Shown here: piece by piece, positions 42,111 through 49,558 of the stretch
How the letters are laid out: each line of letters opens with the position of its first letter
Position numbering within the stretch: the stretch's first letter is position 1
From: Chloroflexota bacterium
Lineage (GTDB): Bacteria; Chloroflexota; Anaerolineae; UBA4142; SHND01
DNA: 51,360 nucleotides
Direction: 5' to 3'
NCBI GenBank assembly: GCA_016209205.1
Contig: JACQWQ010000020.1
Span: 1 to 51,360, forward strand
The notes under the pieces: generated by a model
Database searches by the model: none
Told to the model about the DNA's origin: nothing
What the model saw: the letters and a program-made list of their open reading frames with translations, nothing else
Translations under genes and position numbers: made by a program

Positions 42111-42674
42111 CTATGCTTTACGCTCGCACCGGAACACACTCTCCGGGTCGTGATAAAACTCGCACTGTTTTTGCAGCGCCGCTTTGAGCCGCTGGCGCGC
42201 GCGGTGAATTCTGATCTTGGCGGTGGCTACCGAACACTCGCAAATCTCTGCCGTTTGCTCTGCCGAAAGCCCTTCGAGATCGTGCAAGATGAGCGCCGCG
42301 CGGTACGTGTCGGGCAAACTGTCAATCACCTGCCGGACGCATTGGTTCATCTCGTCGCCAACCAAGCGTTCGGCGATTTCACGTTCCGGATCAAGCAGTT
42401 CCGTTGCCTCGTCCAATTCGACGATGCGCGTCCGGCGTTCGGGGGCACGGAAATAATCGGCGGCAACCCGGCTGGCGATGGCAAAAGCCCAGGTCTTGAT
42501 GGACGAGCGACCGGCAAAGGACGCCAATCCTTTGTCCATGCGCACCAACGTTTCCTGCCACAAGTCCTCTGCTACGGCGCGGTCTCCAACGTACCGTTCG
42601 AGGTAACGCAAAAGCGGCTGCGCCAGCTCACGCGCCAGATCCTGAATTGTGAGTTGCTCCACGACGCTATTCAT
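42111..42674 (-). CDS. ECF-type RNA polymerase sigma factor
   Basis: A 187-residue sigma-70 family protein with region 2 (AVAEDLWQETLVRMDKGLASF, SSIKTWAFAIASRVAADYFR) and region 4 (LPDTYRAALILHDLEGLSAEQTAEIC, VATAKIRIHRARQRL). The C-terminus (FYHDPESVFRCERKA) is short, with no SnoaL extension. GGGAG stands eight bases before the ATG. It follows an AhpD-like gene on the same strand by 66 bases, which contain a 13-bp hairpin; the two are probably co-expressed and the AhpD-like protein may be its redox or metal sensor. Confidence 0.92.
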   Translation of the reverse strand: MNSVVEQLTIQDLARELAQPLLRYLERYVGDRAVAEDLWQETLVRMDKGLASFAGRSSIKTWAFAIASRVAADYFRAPERRTRIVELDEATELLDPEREIAERLVGDEMNQCVRQVIDSLPDTYRAALILHDLEGLSAEQTAEICECSVATAKIRIHRARQRLKAALQKQCEFYHDPESVFRCERKA

Positions 42675-42691
42675 TTCGATGCTCCCAGTGT

Positions 42692-42727
42692 AATGCTCCG
42701 CTCCCGCACTGCGCGGAGCGGAGCATT
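42692..42727 (-). promoter_or_regulatory. Intercistronic hairpin between the AhpD-like and sigma factor genes
   Basis: AATGCTCCGCTCC (42692-42704) pairs perfectly with GGAGCGGAGCATT (42715-42727) with a ten-base loop. There is no U run, so it is more likely an mRNA stability or processing element than a terminator. Confidence 0.6.
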
Positions 42728-42740
42728 GTAAAACCCGGCG

Positions 42741-43184
42741 TCAATTGCAGCCGCAGTCCCCACCCGCTGCGGGACTGGCTGCCAGTTTGCTCTCGACGCG
42801 ATTTGGCGCGCTGTCGGATGGGCTGCCGCAAGCGTCCATCATATTCGACATCATCTGCATCATCGTATCGCGGGGCTGCGCCGTCTGGCTCGGCTCGCCC
42901 TTGGCGGTCTCGGTCGGCTCGCCGCAGCCGCATCCTTCCGCCGCGGCGGCGTCTTGAACCGCTTCGTCCGTAGCCGAAAGTAATTTCAGCGCGGCGTCCA
43001 GAGTCTTGCGCGCCGGGACTTGGCGGATCTTGTCCGCATGTCGAATCGCCGCATGGATTGCCGGGTCTGCCAGCCCGATTCTGCGCGATTCCGCAATGTG
43101 ATACTGGACGCAGGGAACGCAATTGCTGCCCATGGCTGCGCCGAGCGCCACGAGCTCCCGTTCACGTGGGGTTAAATCATTCAT
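42741..43184 (-). CDS. AhpD-like carboxymuconolactone decarboxylase-family protein with Cys-rich tail
   Basis: A 147-residue protein. Residues 1-60 carry the exact AhpD redox signature E-x11-C-x2-C-x3-H (ELVALGAAMGSNCVPCVQYH). The tail is low-complexity with GCGCGE and a terminal DCGCN, and MMQMMSNMMDACG between, suggesting metal binding. A disulfide-dependent peroxidase or metal/redox sensor partner for the downstream ECF sigma factor is plausible. ATG 43184 has GGAGG eight bases upstream; the TTG at 43199 overlaps that Shine-Dalgarno sequence. Confidence 0.85.
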   Translation of the reverse strand: MNDLTPRERELVALGAAMGSNCVPCVQYHIAESRRIGLADPAIHAAIRHADKIRQVPARKTLDAALKLLSATDEAVQDAAAAEGCGCGEPTETAKGEPSQTAQPRDTMMQMMSNMMDACGSPSDSAPNRVESKLAASPAAGGDCGCN

Positions 43185-43225
43185 AACGTTTTCCTCCAAG
43201 ATTGGGGTGATAGTTGTCGGACGAT

Positions 43226-43320
43226 TAGAGCGGATTCCAGTCTGATTGGTGGGCAGACCTTTCGGGTTTTCGGAAACCCGAAAGGTCTTTTGCCCACATA
43301 CGAATTAGGAATCCGCTCTA
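43226..43320. mobile_element. 95-bp MITE with TAGAGCGGATTCC ends, copy 2 (different centre)
   Basis: Perfect ends TAGAGCGGATTCC and GGAATCCGCTCTA with TA at each border, but the centre is a strong hairpin (GACCTTTCGGGTTTTCGGAA with its inverse AACCCGAAAGGTC) followed by TTT. It belongs to the same family as the 126-bp copies by its ends. The centre could act as a terminator. Confidence 0.88.
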
Positions 43321-43435
43321 GTCCTCGTTCACTCTCTTGGACGGATTTTCCGAACAAAGGGATACACCTTTGGAATTTTCGTTGCGGACCCCAATAGTTG
43401 ACGTCAGCCGCCCGCGACGCACGCGCGTTGGGATG

Positions 43436-44122
43436 TTATACGACGCCTCGCGCATCAAACACTTCAAGCATCTGTACTGTTGCCTCTGGCGCAATGCACA
43501 AGACATTCTGTTGAATATCTTCCAAGTGCTGACGCACCCTTTGCGCTTCAATCCCCGGCGGGGCATACACCGCAAACAGCGCATTGTGCGTATCCGCCTT
43601 GAGCTGCGTTCGTTGGTCGGGACCATACAACACACTGGAAATGACGCCTGTTTGATCAGTCATCATCATATCGCCACTTTTGAGAACTTGTTCTTTGCCG
43701 CCGAGTAAGATGTAACGCTCCTCACCGGTTGCGACATCTAATGTGATCGGCAGTTGAACGGTATCCAAGTCGTGACCCGCCGTCAAAAGCAGGTTCTTGA
43801 TCTCTGCCATGAACATGGCTTCGACGAGCGCAGCAACGCTGGGCAACGTTTTGTCTTTAAAGACAACAGACTCTAACTGGAGTTGAACATGATAGGTTTT
43901 TTTGAATGTCTTGTAGTAAGCATTGTATGCCCGGATCTGTGGCAGCGACGCAATGGCGTTTCGGTCTTTGGCGGAGAAACGCTCGCGTAATTGGTCTTGG
44001 AGGAGCTGTTTGTAGGATTCCAGAATAGGATGATGTGTGGGATTGGCGACACCAGCCGTAACCAAAATTCCGGCATGAGCATCTGGATAAGCAACCTTCA
44101 ACGCCTCTGATACTTGGAACAT
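43436..44122 (-). CDS. B3/B4 tRNA-binding-domain protein (PheT editing-like)
   Basis: A 228-residue stand-alone B3/4 domain as found in the phenylalanyl-tRNA synthetase beta chain: LPQIRAYNAYYKTF, LPSVAALVEAMFMAEIKNLLLTAGHDLD, and GDMMMTDQTGVISSVLYGPD. Free-standing members are thought to check or bind mischarged tRNA or a small ligand; the function is unproven. It starts 31 bases after the end of the dioxygenase gene on the same strand. The 115 bases after it contain no gene before the MITE. Confidence 0.87.
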   Translation of the reverse strand: MFQVSEALKVAYPDAHAGILVTAGVANPTHHPILESYKQLLQDQLRERFSAKDRNAIASLPQIRAYNAYYKTFKKTYHVQLQLESVVFKDKTLPSVAALVEAMFMAEIKNLLLTAGHDLDTVQLPITLDVATGEERYILLGGKEQVLKSGDMMMTDQTGVISSVLYGPDQRTQLKADTHNALFAVYAPPGIEAQRVRQHLEDIQQNVLCIAPEATVQMLEVFDARGVV

Positions 44123-44153
44123 ACGTGGCTCGCTCGTTAATGTACTGTGTCAG

Positions 44154-45230
44154 TTACTTTTTCCACTCCGGCACCCTCACCGGACGCAACGCGCTTGCAA
44201 TTTCCGCGCGCTGATTTTCCAACCACGGCGGCAGTTTCAAATGCGTGCCGAGTTCCTTCACACTTTCGTCTGCCGGAAAACCGGGACCGAGCGTGGCGAG
44301 TTCGACAATGTGTCCGTCGGGGTCGTTCGTGTAAATGCTCTTGAAATAAATGCGGTCCAGCACGGGCGTCACGCGCAAACCTGCGCGCAATAATTTTTCG
44401 CGCCATTCTAACTGCACCGTTTCATTCGCGACCGCGAGCGCAAAATGATGCGTTTGTCCCGCCCCGAAACGCGCGCGCGGCACACGCCGCGAATCGCGTT
44501 CAAAATACGTGATGAGCGTGCCCGGCTTGCCTTCGCCGACGCCCCAATACCAGTGCGCTTGCGTCGGGTCGTCGAAATTCGACGTCATTTTTACGCGGCG
44601 CATTCCAAGCAGTTCCCCAAAAAATTCGTGCGTGCGATTTATGTTCGCGCCAATCGCGGTGATGTGGTGCATTCCGTGTGACAATGCCATGTCGGCGGTG
44701 ATTTCGGGAACCGGTTCATGCCACGTCGTCGCGCGAATTTTTTCTTCATCGCGATTGCGCAGGACCATGTCGGGCGACGGCGCGCGAAATTCCGTACCAA
44801 TTTTGTCTGCCTCTTCGTCCACCGTCCAACCCGGACCTTGCGTCGCGATTTCGAGAATCGTCCCGTCGGGGTCGTTGAAATAAATCGAAGTGAAATAATG
44901 CCGGTCGAGCGGACCATTTACCTTCAGCCCCAAATCCATCAAGCGGCGTTTCCATTTCAGCAGACCGTCATAATCCTTCACCGCGAGCGCGTAATGGTGC
45001 GTGCCGCCGATGCCCCAATTGCCGCGCGGCGCGTCGCGCCATTCAAAATACGTGACGGCAGTCCCGGGGCGTCCCGTTTCATCACCGAAATACAAATGAT
45101 ACGCCGACGGGTCGTCAAAATTCACCGTCAGTTTCACGAGCCGCAGCCCGAGCACCTGCGTATAAAAATCAATCGTGCGCTGCGCGTCGTTACACACAAT
45201 CGTAATGTGATGCAGACCCAGAATGGACAT
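44154..45230 (-). CDS. VOC-family ring-cleaving dioxygenase (MhqO/PcpA-like)
   Basis: A 358-residue protein made of two VOC (glyoxalase/dioxygenase) modules: LHHITIVCNDAQRTIDFYTQ (6-25) and MHHITAIGANINRTHEFFG (about 186), each followed by the YFNDPDGTILEI or YTNDPDGHIVEL metal-site strand. His and Glu ligands for Fe(II) are kept. This class opens hydroquinone or catechol-type rings; Bacillus MhqA/MhqO act in quinone stress. ATG 45230 has GGTGA upstream and is preferred to GTG 45239. Confidence 0.88.
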   Translation of the reverse strand: MSILGLHHITIVCNDAQRTIDFYTQVLGLRLVKLTVNFDDPSAYHLYFGDETGRPGTAVTYFEWRDAPRGNWGIGGTHHYALAVKDYDGLLKWKRRLMDLGLKVNGPLDRHYFTSIYFNDPDGTILEIATQGPGWTVDEEADKIGTEFRAPSPDMVLRNRDEEKIRATTWHEPVPEITADMALSHGMHHITAIGANINRTHEFFGELLGMRRVKMTSNFDDPTQAHWYWGVGEGKPGTLITYFERDSRRVPRARFGAGQTHHFALAVANETVQLEWREKLLRAGLRVTPVLDRIYFKSIYTNDPDGHIVELATLGPGFPADESVKELGTHLKLPPWLENQRAEIASALRPVRVPEWKK

Positions 45231-45240
45231 ATCTGTCACC

Positions 45241-45361
45241 TATTCTCCCCTCTCCCTTTGGGAGAGGGGTGGGGGGTGAGGGGTTCTCCCCTCTCCTTTG
45301 AGGAGAGGGTTGGGGTGAGGGGTTCTCCCCTCTCCTTTGAGGAGAGGGGTTGGGGGTGAGG
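45241..45361. repeat. Three tandem GAGAGGGGT hairpin units
   Basis: Three copies of a 40-odd-base unit containing the palindrome CCTCTCCTTTGAGGAGAGG and GGTTGGGGTGAGGGG. The first copy has CCCTCTCCCTTTGGGAGAGG. Each can fold into a stable hairpin. They fill the gap between the reductase-like gene and the dioxygenase gene. Confidence 0.9.
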
Positions 45362-45363
45362 TC

Positions 45364-46014
45364 TCATTTTCTCAACAACTTGAACGCGTGCGTGCGCGTC
45401 CAGCCGTTGCGCTGCGCGTAAACGATCCATATCAGCGCCAGCGCTTCGAGCCAACGCGCTTGGGCGATACCGCCGAGATCAATCACGCCCCACCCAAATT
45501 CTTGCAGCAATTTCGTCGCCGTCGCTTTCGCGTCCGCGTCATCGCCCGCGATGAACATGTCGGCGGTGCCATCTTGCAGCTGCGGGTGAATCATCGTTTC
45601 GGCGCCGACGATGTTGAATGCTTTGACCACGCGTGCCTTGGGCAGCCAATGTTGCACCATTTCGCCCGCCGAATCGGTTTGGGCAAGGTCCAGGGTCAAT
45701 TGCCCGTTTTGAAATTTCACCGGGTTGGTCGTATCCAACACCACCTTGCTCGCGAAATTTTGCGGGTCCGCGAGACGCAGCGCATTTTCTGTCGCCCCGT
45801 TCTCCCAATGCGTCGCCACAATAATCACGTCGCCCAGAAATGCGGCGTCGGCAAAAGAACCGAGTGAGATTCCTTTGGGCATGTTTGCAAGCCACGCGCG
45901 CAATTCCGGTTTTTGCGGATCACGCGTGCCGAGAATGACGCCATATCCTTTTTGGACAAACCCTTTTGCCAGCGTTTTACCAACGCCGCCGGAGCCGAGG
46001 ATTCCGATGTTCAT
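45364..46014 (-). CDS. NADPH-dependent F420 reductase-like/NAD(P)-binding protein
   Basis: A 216-residue Rossmann protein: GILGSGGVGKTLAKGF (4-19) binds the dinucleotide, GTRDP marks a NADP preference, and TTNPVKFQ and KAFNIVGAE are typical of the F420H2:NADP oxidoreductase-like group. Whether it uses F420 is uncertain; many homologues have unknown acceptors. It lies six bases after the esterase gene, so the two are co-transcribed. Confidence 0.85.
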   Translation of the reverse strand: MNIGILGSGGVGKTLAKGFVQKGYGVILGTRDPQKPELRAWLANMPKGISLGSFADAAFLGDVIIVATHWENGATENALRLADPQNFASKVVLDTTNPVKFQNGQLTLDLAQTDSAGEMVQHWLPKARVVKAFNIVGAETMIHPQLQDGTADMFIAGDDADAKATATKLLQEFGWGVIDLGGIAQARWLEALALIWIVYAQRNGWTRTHAFKLLRK

Positions 46015-46020
46015 TGTGTT

Positions 46021-46848
46021 CTACCAATCCTTTCGGTCTTGTATTTTGTGCTCCTTGAGCAGAAAACGCAACGCATTCGGCAAACGGCGCGCCCACGCAC
46101 TTTCGGTGTGCTTGCCGCTGCGTTCGGTAACGTATTTCAAATTGCGCCGGGCGCGATATCCTCTTTCATACAGCGCCTCGTACATTGGACGCGCGCTTGG
46201 TTCCTGTGTGCCATTGTCCAAGTAAATGCGCCCGGGGTTGAACTGCGCCGCGCGCGCGTACTGCACGATCGCGCCGCGTCCGACAAACAGCGACGGACTC
46301 ATTGCGCCGCATAAACCAAAAATATCGGGACGGCGAAAAAACGCATACAGCGAAATCAACCCGCCCATCGAAGAACCAAGCACACCCGTTGCGGCGTGTT
46401 CCGGACGCGTGCGAAAATTTGCGTCAACGAACGGCTTGAGTGTATCGCACACAAATGCAACATGTTCGTCGCCGCGCCCGGGGAATTTTCCCGGAAACGG
46501 ATTATATTCGATCAGACGCTGTTCGCCGCCATGGTAGATGCCGACGACGATGGCTTCATACCCTTCGCCGCTCAAGCGCTCCATCGTTTCATCCACGCGC
46601 CAATCGTGCCCCGCGTACGCCGTCACCGCGTCAAACAAATTTTGTCCATCGTGCATGTACAGAACCGGGTAACGTGCTTTGCTCGTGCGGTACGACAGCG
46701 GCACATAGACCAACACATCGCGTTTGTTTTGAAACTGCGGGCTCCACACTTGCGGCAAAACGCGCACATCACCAAGCACGGTGTGTGCGCGTCCATCGCT
46801 TTTCATGTATTCGAGATAAGGCAATATCTTGGCGGGTTCCAGCGTCAT
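46021..46848 (-). CDS. Putative esterase (enterochelin-esterase/EstD-like alpha/beta hydrolase)
   Basis: A 275-residue alpha/beta hydrolase of the Fes/esterase D class: VLVYVPLSYR, PVLYMHDGQNLFD, nucleophile in GVLGSSMGGLIS, GLCGAMSPSLFVG and a late His in RSGKHTESAWARRLP. There is no signal peptide. Its ATG overlaps the stop of the FrnE-like gene (ATGA), so the product level is tied to read-through of that gene. Confidence 0.85.
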   Translation of the reverse strand: MTLEPAKILPYLEYMKSDGRAHTVLGDVRVLPQVWSPQFQNKRDVLVYVPLSYRTSKARYPVLYMHDGQNLFDAVTAYAGHDWRVDETMERLSGEGYEAIVVGIYHGGEQRLIEYNPFPGKFPGRGDEHVAFVCDTLKPFVDANFRTRPEHAATGVLGSSMGGLISLYAFFRRPDIFGLCGAMSPSLFVGRGAIVQYARAAQFNPGRIYLDNGTQEPSARPMYEALYERGYRARRNLKYVTERSGKHTESAWARRLPNALRFLLKEHKIQDRKDW

Positions 46849-47456
46849 TCCGAATTCACTTGTTCCGCGCGCACGCGTGCCGCGACTTGTTTCAACACGT
46901 CCAGCGGCTGCGCGCCGACGACGAGATATTTTTCGGCAAACACCAATGCCGGCACGCCGTTCATGCCATTCTCGTACGCAAAACGTTCGTCGGCAAGCAC
47001 TTGGACTGTGTGGGTTTCGTCCTGAAGAATTTCGGCGACCGCATTTTCGATGCCGACCTGCTGCAACAACTCTTGCCGCACGCGCGGGTCGCTCACGTCG
47101 CGTGCGTCCATCCAGTACGCATCGAGCACCGCATCGTGAAATTCATTACCTTTGCCTTGGGCGTCCGCGTATTTTTTCAATTGGTGCAGCGACCGCGTGT
47201 TGATGCCGAACGGACCCTGATGGATTTCCATATCGTACTCGCGTTTCACGCGTGTGGCAAATGCCGGGCGGTGCGCTTCAATCCGCGCGCGATATTCGGG
47301 CGGAATGGGCGGCGCGCCCGCCGGGCGCAATTCAAACGCGCGCCAATGCAATGCAATGGGTTCTGCTTCGCTGAGGCGCTTGAGACTCAAGCCCGCGAGA
47401 AAACACCACGGTCAGACAAAATCGGACCACACGTCAATGCGAAGGGGTTCCATCAT
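46845..47456 (-). CDS. FrnE/DsbA-like oxidoreductase with in-frame UGA at the CxxC motif (candidate selenoprotein)
   Basis: Read from ATG 47456 the frame gives MMEPLRIDVWSDFV-UGA-PWCFLAG and then continues unbroken to the stop at 46845 (203 residues with the UGA read through). This is the thioredoxin-fold start of FrnE proteins, whose motif is CPWC; the UGA (47412-47414) replaces the first Cys. The rest is typical: INTRSLHQLKKYADAQGK, GMNGVPALVFAEKYLVVGAQP. Immediately 3' of the UGA a 6-bp hairpin (GCTTGA-GTC-TCAAGC) has its loop 25 bases after the codon with G first, within bacterial SECIS limits. Selenocysteine insertion or a nonsense mutation are both possible. The downstream gene overlaps by ATGA. 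Confidence 0.75.
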
Positions 47457-47470
47457 AAATCCAAATTCAA

Positions 47471-47532
47471 AATTCAAAATTAGAAATTCAAACGCGCCGT
47501 TCTTTGGCGCACGAATTTCTAATTTTGAATTT
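47471..47532. repeat. AT-rich inverted repeat upstream of the FrnE-like gene
   Basis: Arms AATTCAAAATTAGAAATTC (47471-47489) and the inverse GAATTTCTAATTTTGAATT (47513 on) surround a GC-rich inner stem (GCGCC...GGCGC). It lies within 15 bases of the FrnE-like start and could influence its expression. Confidence 0.85.
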
Positions 47533-47537
47533 CTAAC

Positions 47538-47662
47538 TCACGTTACGCAGGGAAAAACCCAACAGACAGGATTAACAGGATTTACAGGATTAAAATGACA
47601 TCCTGTTAATCCTGTAAATCCTGTCAAAAAGGGCTTGTTTGCAGATAAGCTGCGTAACATGA
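47538..47662. mobile_element. Palindromic element with ACAGGATT core, copy B
   Basis: Ends TCACGTTACGCAG and CTGCGTAACATGA (12 of 13 match inverted) surround a 125-bp segment with AGACAGGATTAACAGGATTT and its inverse. The core is that of the element at 41960-42051, the ends are different. Confidence 0.8.
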
Positions 47663-47677
47663 GTTTCTAATTTCCAA

Positions 47678-48592
47678 TTATTTCGTCGTCAACACGATGC
47701 CATTCTGCGACGGATCACGTACCAATAACCCCGCATCCGTCTCTTCCAATGACACACCCGCCTGCAGCAAACGATTCGTCACGCGCGAGAATTCCGCCGC
47801 GTCCGGCAAATTCACGGTAAAGTATTGCAAGCCCACTGCGTCGGGAGGGGGGGGTGACGCGTTCGCGCTTTCCCATACGTTCATGCCCAGATGATGATGA
47901 TAGCCGCCCGCCGAAAGAAACGCCGCGCTGCCAATGTTCGCCATTTCGTCAAAACCGATCACGTCGCGATAAAACGCCGCATCGCGATTCACGTTCGCAA
48001 TTTTCAAGTGGATATGACCCAATCGCGTATCGCGATGTAGCCCTTGCCGCGTGTCCGTTTCGTGTTCCAATTCGCGCATGACGCCGCGTACGTCCACGGG
48101 CAGCGTGCCCATTTGAAAATTGCCGTCCTTGTCATACCACTCGCTGCGCGGGCGGTCACCATACACCTCGATGCCATTGCCGTCGGGATCGCTCAAATAA
48201 ATCGCTTCGCTTACGATGTGGTCGCCAAAGCCCAACTGAATGTCATGCTGCGCCAAATTTCGCAGCGAACGCGCGAGCTCGAAACGCGACGGCACCAGAA
48301 TCGCAAAATGATACAGCCCCGTCGCGCGGCGCGGCGTTTTCGCGTCAGGGTTTTCGGTGAGCAGCAGCAAATCCGCGCCCCCCGCGCCAGCGGGGGAACC
48401 CGCGTCCGCGGGGGACCCCGCGCCGAGATGCGCGACATTTTTTTCGATGCGCTGCACCCTGAATCCGAGCACGTCTTGATAAAACGGAAGTGAGCGTTTG
48501 AAATCGGGAACGGTGAGATGCACATAGCCGAGCGTCACCTCCGGCGACAGCGAGATTGCCCGCGATGCGGGTTTTGGAATGGCAAACTGCAT
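47678..48592 (-). CDS. VOC-family dioxygenase (CatE-like, catechol 2,3-dioxygenase type)
   Basis: A 304-residue two-module VOC protein: LGYVHLTVPDFKRSLPFYQD (21-40) and LGHIHLKIANVNRDAAFYRD (about 192), with LSDPDGNGIEVYGDRP carrying a metal Glu and GYHHHLGMNVWES the second His region. It matches the CatE/YfiE extradiol dioxygenase group that opens catechol rings. Residues about 57-71 (GAGSPADAGSPAGAG) are encoded by an imperfect GC palindrome and look like an insertion. A run of eight C on the coding strand (47847-47854) encodes SPPPP. Confidence 0.87.
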   Translation of the reverse strand: MQFAIPKPASRAISLSPEVTLGYVHLTVPDFKRSLPFYQDVLGFRVQRIEKNVAHLGAGSPADAGSPAGAGGADLLLLTENPDAKTPRRATGLYHFAILVPSRFELARSLRNLAQHDIQLGFGDHIVSEAIYLSDPDGNGIEVYGDRPRSEWYDKDGNFQMGTLPVDVRGVMRELEHETDTRQGLHRDTRLGHIHLKIANVNRDAAFYRDVIGFDEMANIGSAAFLSAGGYHHHLGMNVWESANASPPPPDAVGLQYFTVNLPDAAEFSRVTNRLLQAGVSLEETDAGLLVRDPSQNGIVLTTK

Positions 48593-48613
48593 CTTTTCTT
48601 TCTCAAACGTCCG

Positions 48614-48658
48614 GTGAAAAAAGAATTTCCGTGCGCGTCACGGAAATTCTTTTTTCAC
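48614..48658. terminator. Strong hairpin terminator
   Basis: A perfect 20-bp stem (48614-48633 with 48639-48658) with A/T runs inside the arms (GAAAAAAGAATTTCC). On the minus strand it can end the yceI transcript before the CatE-like gene begins at 48592. Confidence 0.8.
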
Positions 48659-48670
48659 AGTTCCTTGCTT

Positions 48671-48796
48671 TAGAGCGAATTCCTGATTCGTTTGTGGGAT
48701 GGTAGGGGCAATCCCTTGTGGTTGCCCAACTGGAATGGGCGAGGACAAGCCGTCGCCCCTACGCTGACACCACCAATCAATTCGGAATCCGCTCTA
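48671..48796. mobile_element. 126-bp MITE with TAGAGCG ends, copy 3
   Basis: Appears identical in all 126 bases to the copy at 39797-39922, in the same orientation, with TA at both borders. Its right border supplies the TAG stop codon of the yceI gene (48794-48796). Such identity implies recent movement or copying. Confidence 0.93.
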
Positions 48797-49393
48797 GGCG
48801 GCGACTGCCGCTTCGGCTTGGGGCGCCGTCTCGGGCACTTTGGTAAATTCAATTTCAATGTCAATGTTTACTTCGTCTCCGACGGCCCAGCCGCCGGTTT
48901 CGAGCGCCACATTCCAATTCAAGCCCCAGTCTTTGCGGCTGATTTTCGTGTGCGCATTAAAGCCCGCATTGTGCGACCACGGCGTCTTGGCTTCGCCGAC
49001 GAATTCGACATCCAGCGCGACCGCTTGGGTCACGTTGCGAATCGTCAAATCGCCAATCAATTTGCCGTGATGGGCGTCAATTTTTTCACCGCGCTTCATT
49101 TTGAAAACGATCTCGGGGTATTGCGCGACATCCAAAAAGTCGGGCGAGCGCAAATGGTTGTCCCGATCCGCCGCGCGGGTGTTGATGCTCGCGGCGTCAA
49201 TTTTCACCACTAGACGCGAATTGAGAATATCGTCTTCGGTCAAAAAATTGGCGTCGTGAATCTTGGCGATCTCGTTCTCGTCGAGCTGCGCATCAATCGT
49301 GAGTTTGCCGAATTCGCCGCGCACCGTGCTGATCATCATGTGACGAACCGAGAAATGCACGCTCGTGTGCGCATAGTCTACTTGCCAGGACAT
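48794..49393 (-). CDS. YceI-family protein
   Basis: A 199-residue lipocalin-like YceI protein: WQVDYAHTSVHFSVRHMMIS start, FDVAQYPEI-type motif (SPDFLDVAQYPEIVFKMK) and GLNWNVALETGGWAVGDEV near the end. YceI proteins bind polyisoprenoids or amphiphiles and are often induced by stress. There is no signal peptide, so this copy is cytoplasmic, as in many MarR-linked members. GGAGG precedes the ATG. The stop codon is formed by the end of an inserted MITE, so the present Ala-rich C-terminus (APQAEAAVAA) may have been shortened by the insertion. Confidence 0.92.
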   Translation of the reverse strand: MSWQVDYAHTSVHFSVRHMMISTVRGEFGKLTIDAQLDENEIAKIHDANFLTEDDILNSRLVVKIDAASINTRAADRDNHLRSPDFLDVAQYPEIVFKMKRGEKIDAHHGKLIGDLTIRNVTQAVALDVEFVGEAKTPWSHNAGFNAHTKISRKDWGLNWNVALETGGWAVGDEVNIDIEIEFTKVPETAPQAEAAVAA

Positions 49394-49534
49394 GATTGTA
49401 CCTCCATAGTGAATGATTGGATGACACGCCGCGCCGTTTGATTTCGCGCGGGCGTGGAAAATACCGTAGCGGCTTGCGCACGCAGGATTGCTGTGCGTCT
49501 AGTCAAAATTTGTTTATACATGAACTATCTAGAT

Positions 49535-49554
49535 AAAAAAAAGCGATTCATCGC
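49535..49554 (-). terminator. Terminator after marR-like gene
   Basis: GCGAT-GA-ATCGC then eight T on the minus strand, directly after the MarR stop codon. A palindrome TATCTAGATA (49525-49534) just beyond could be an operator for the downstream yceI gene. Confidence 0.75.
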
Positions 49555-49558
49555 CTGT

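Noticed and set aside
47391..47456. FrnE-like gene beginning at the TTG at 47390
   Set aside because: That start removes the first strand and the CPWC motif of the thioredoxin fold; conserved sequence continues upstream through the UGA to ATG 47456.
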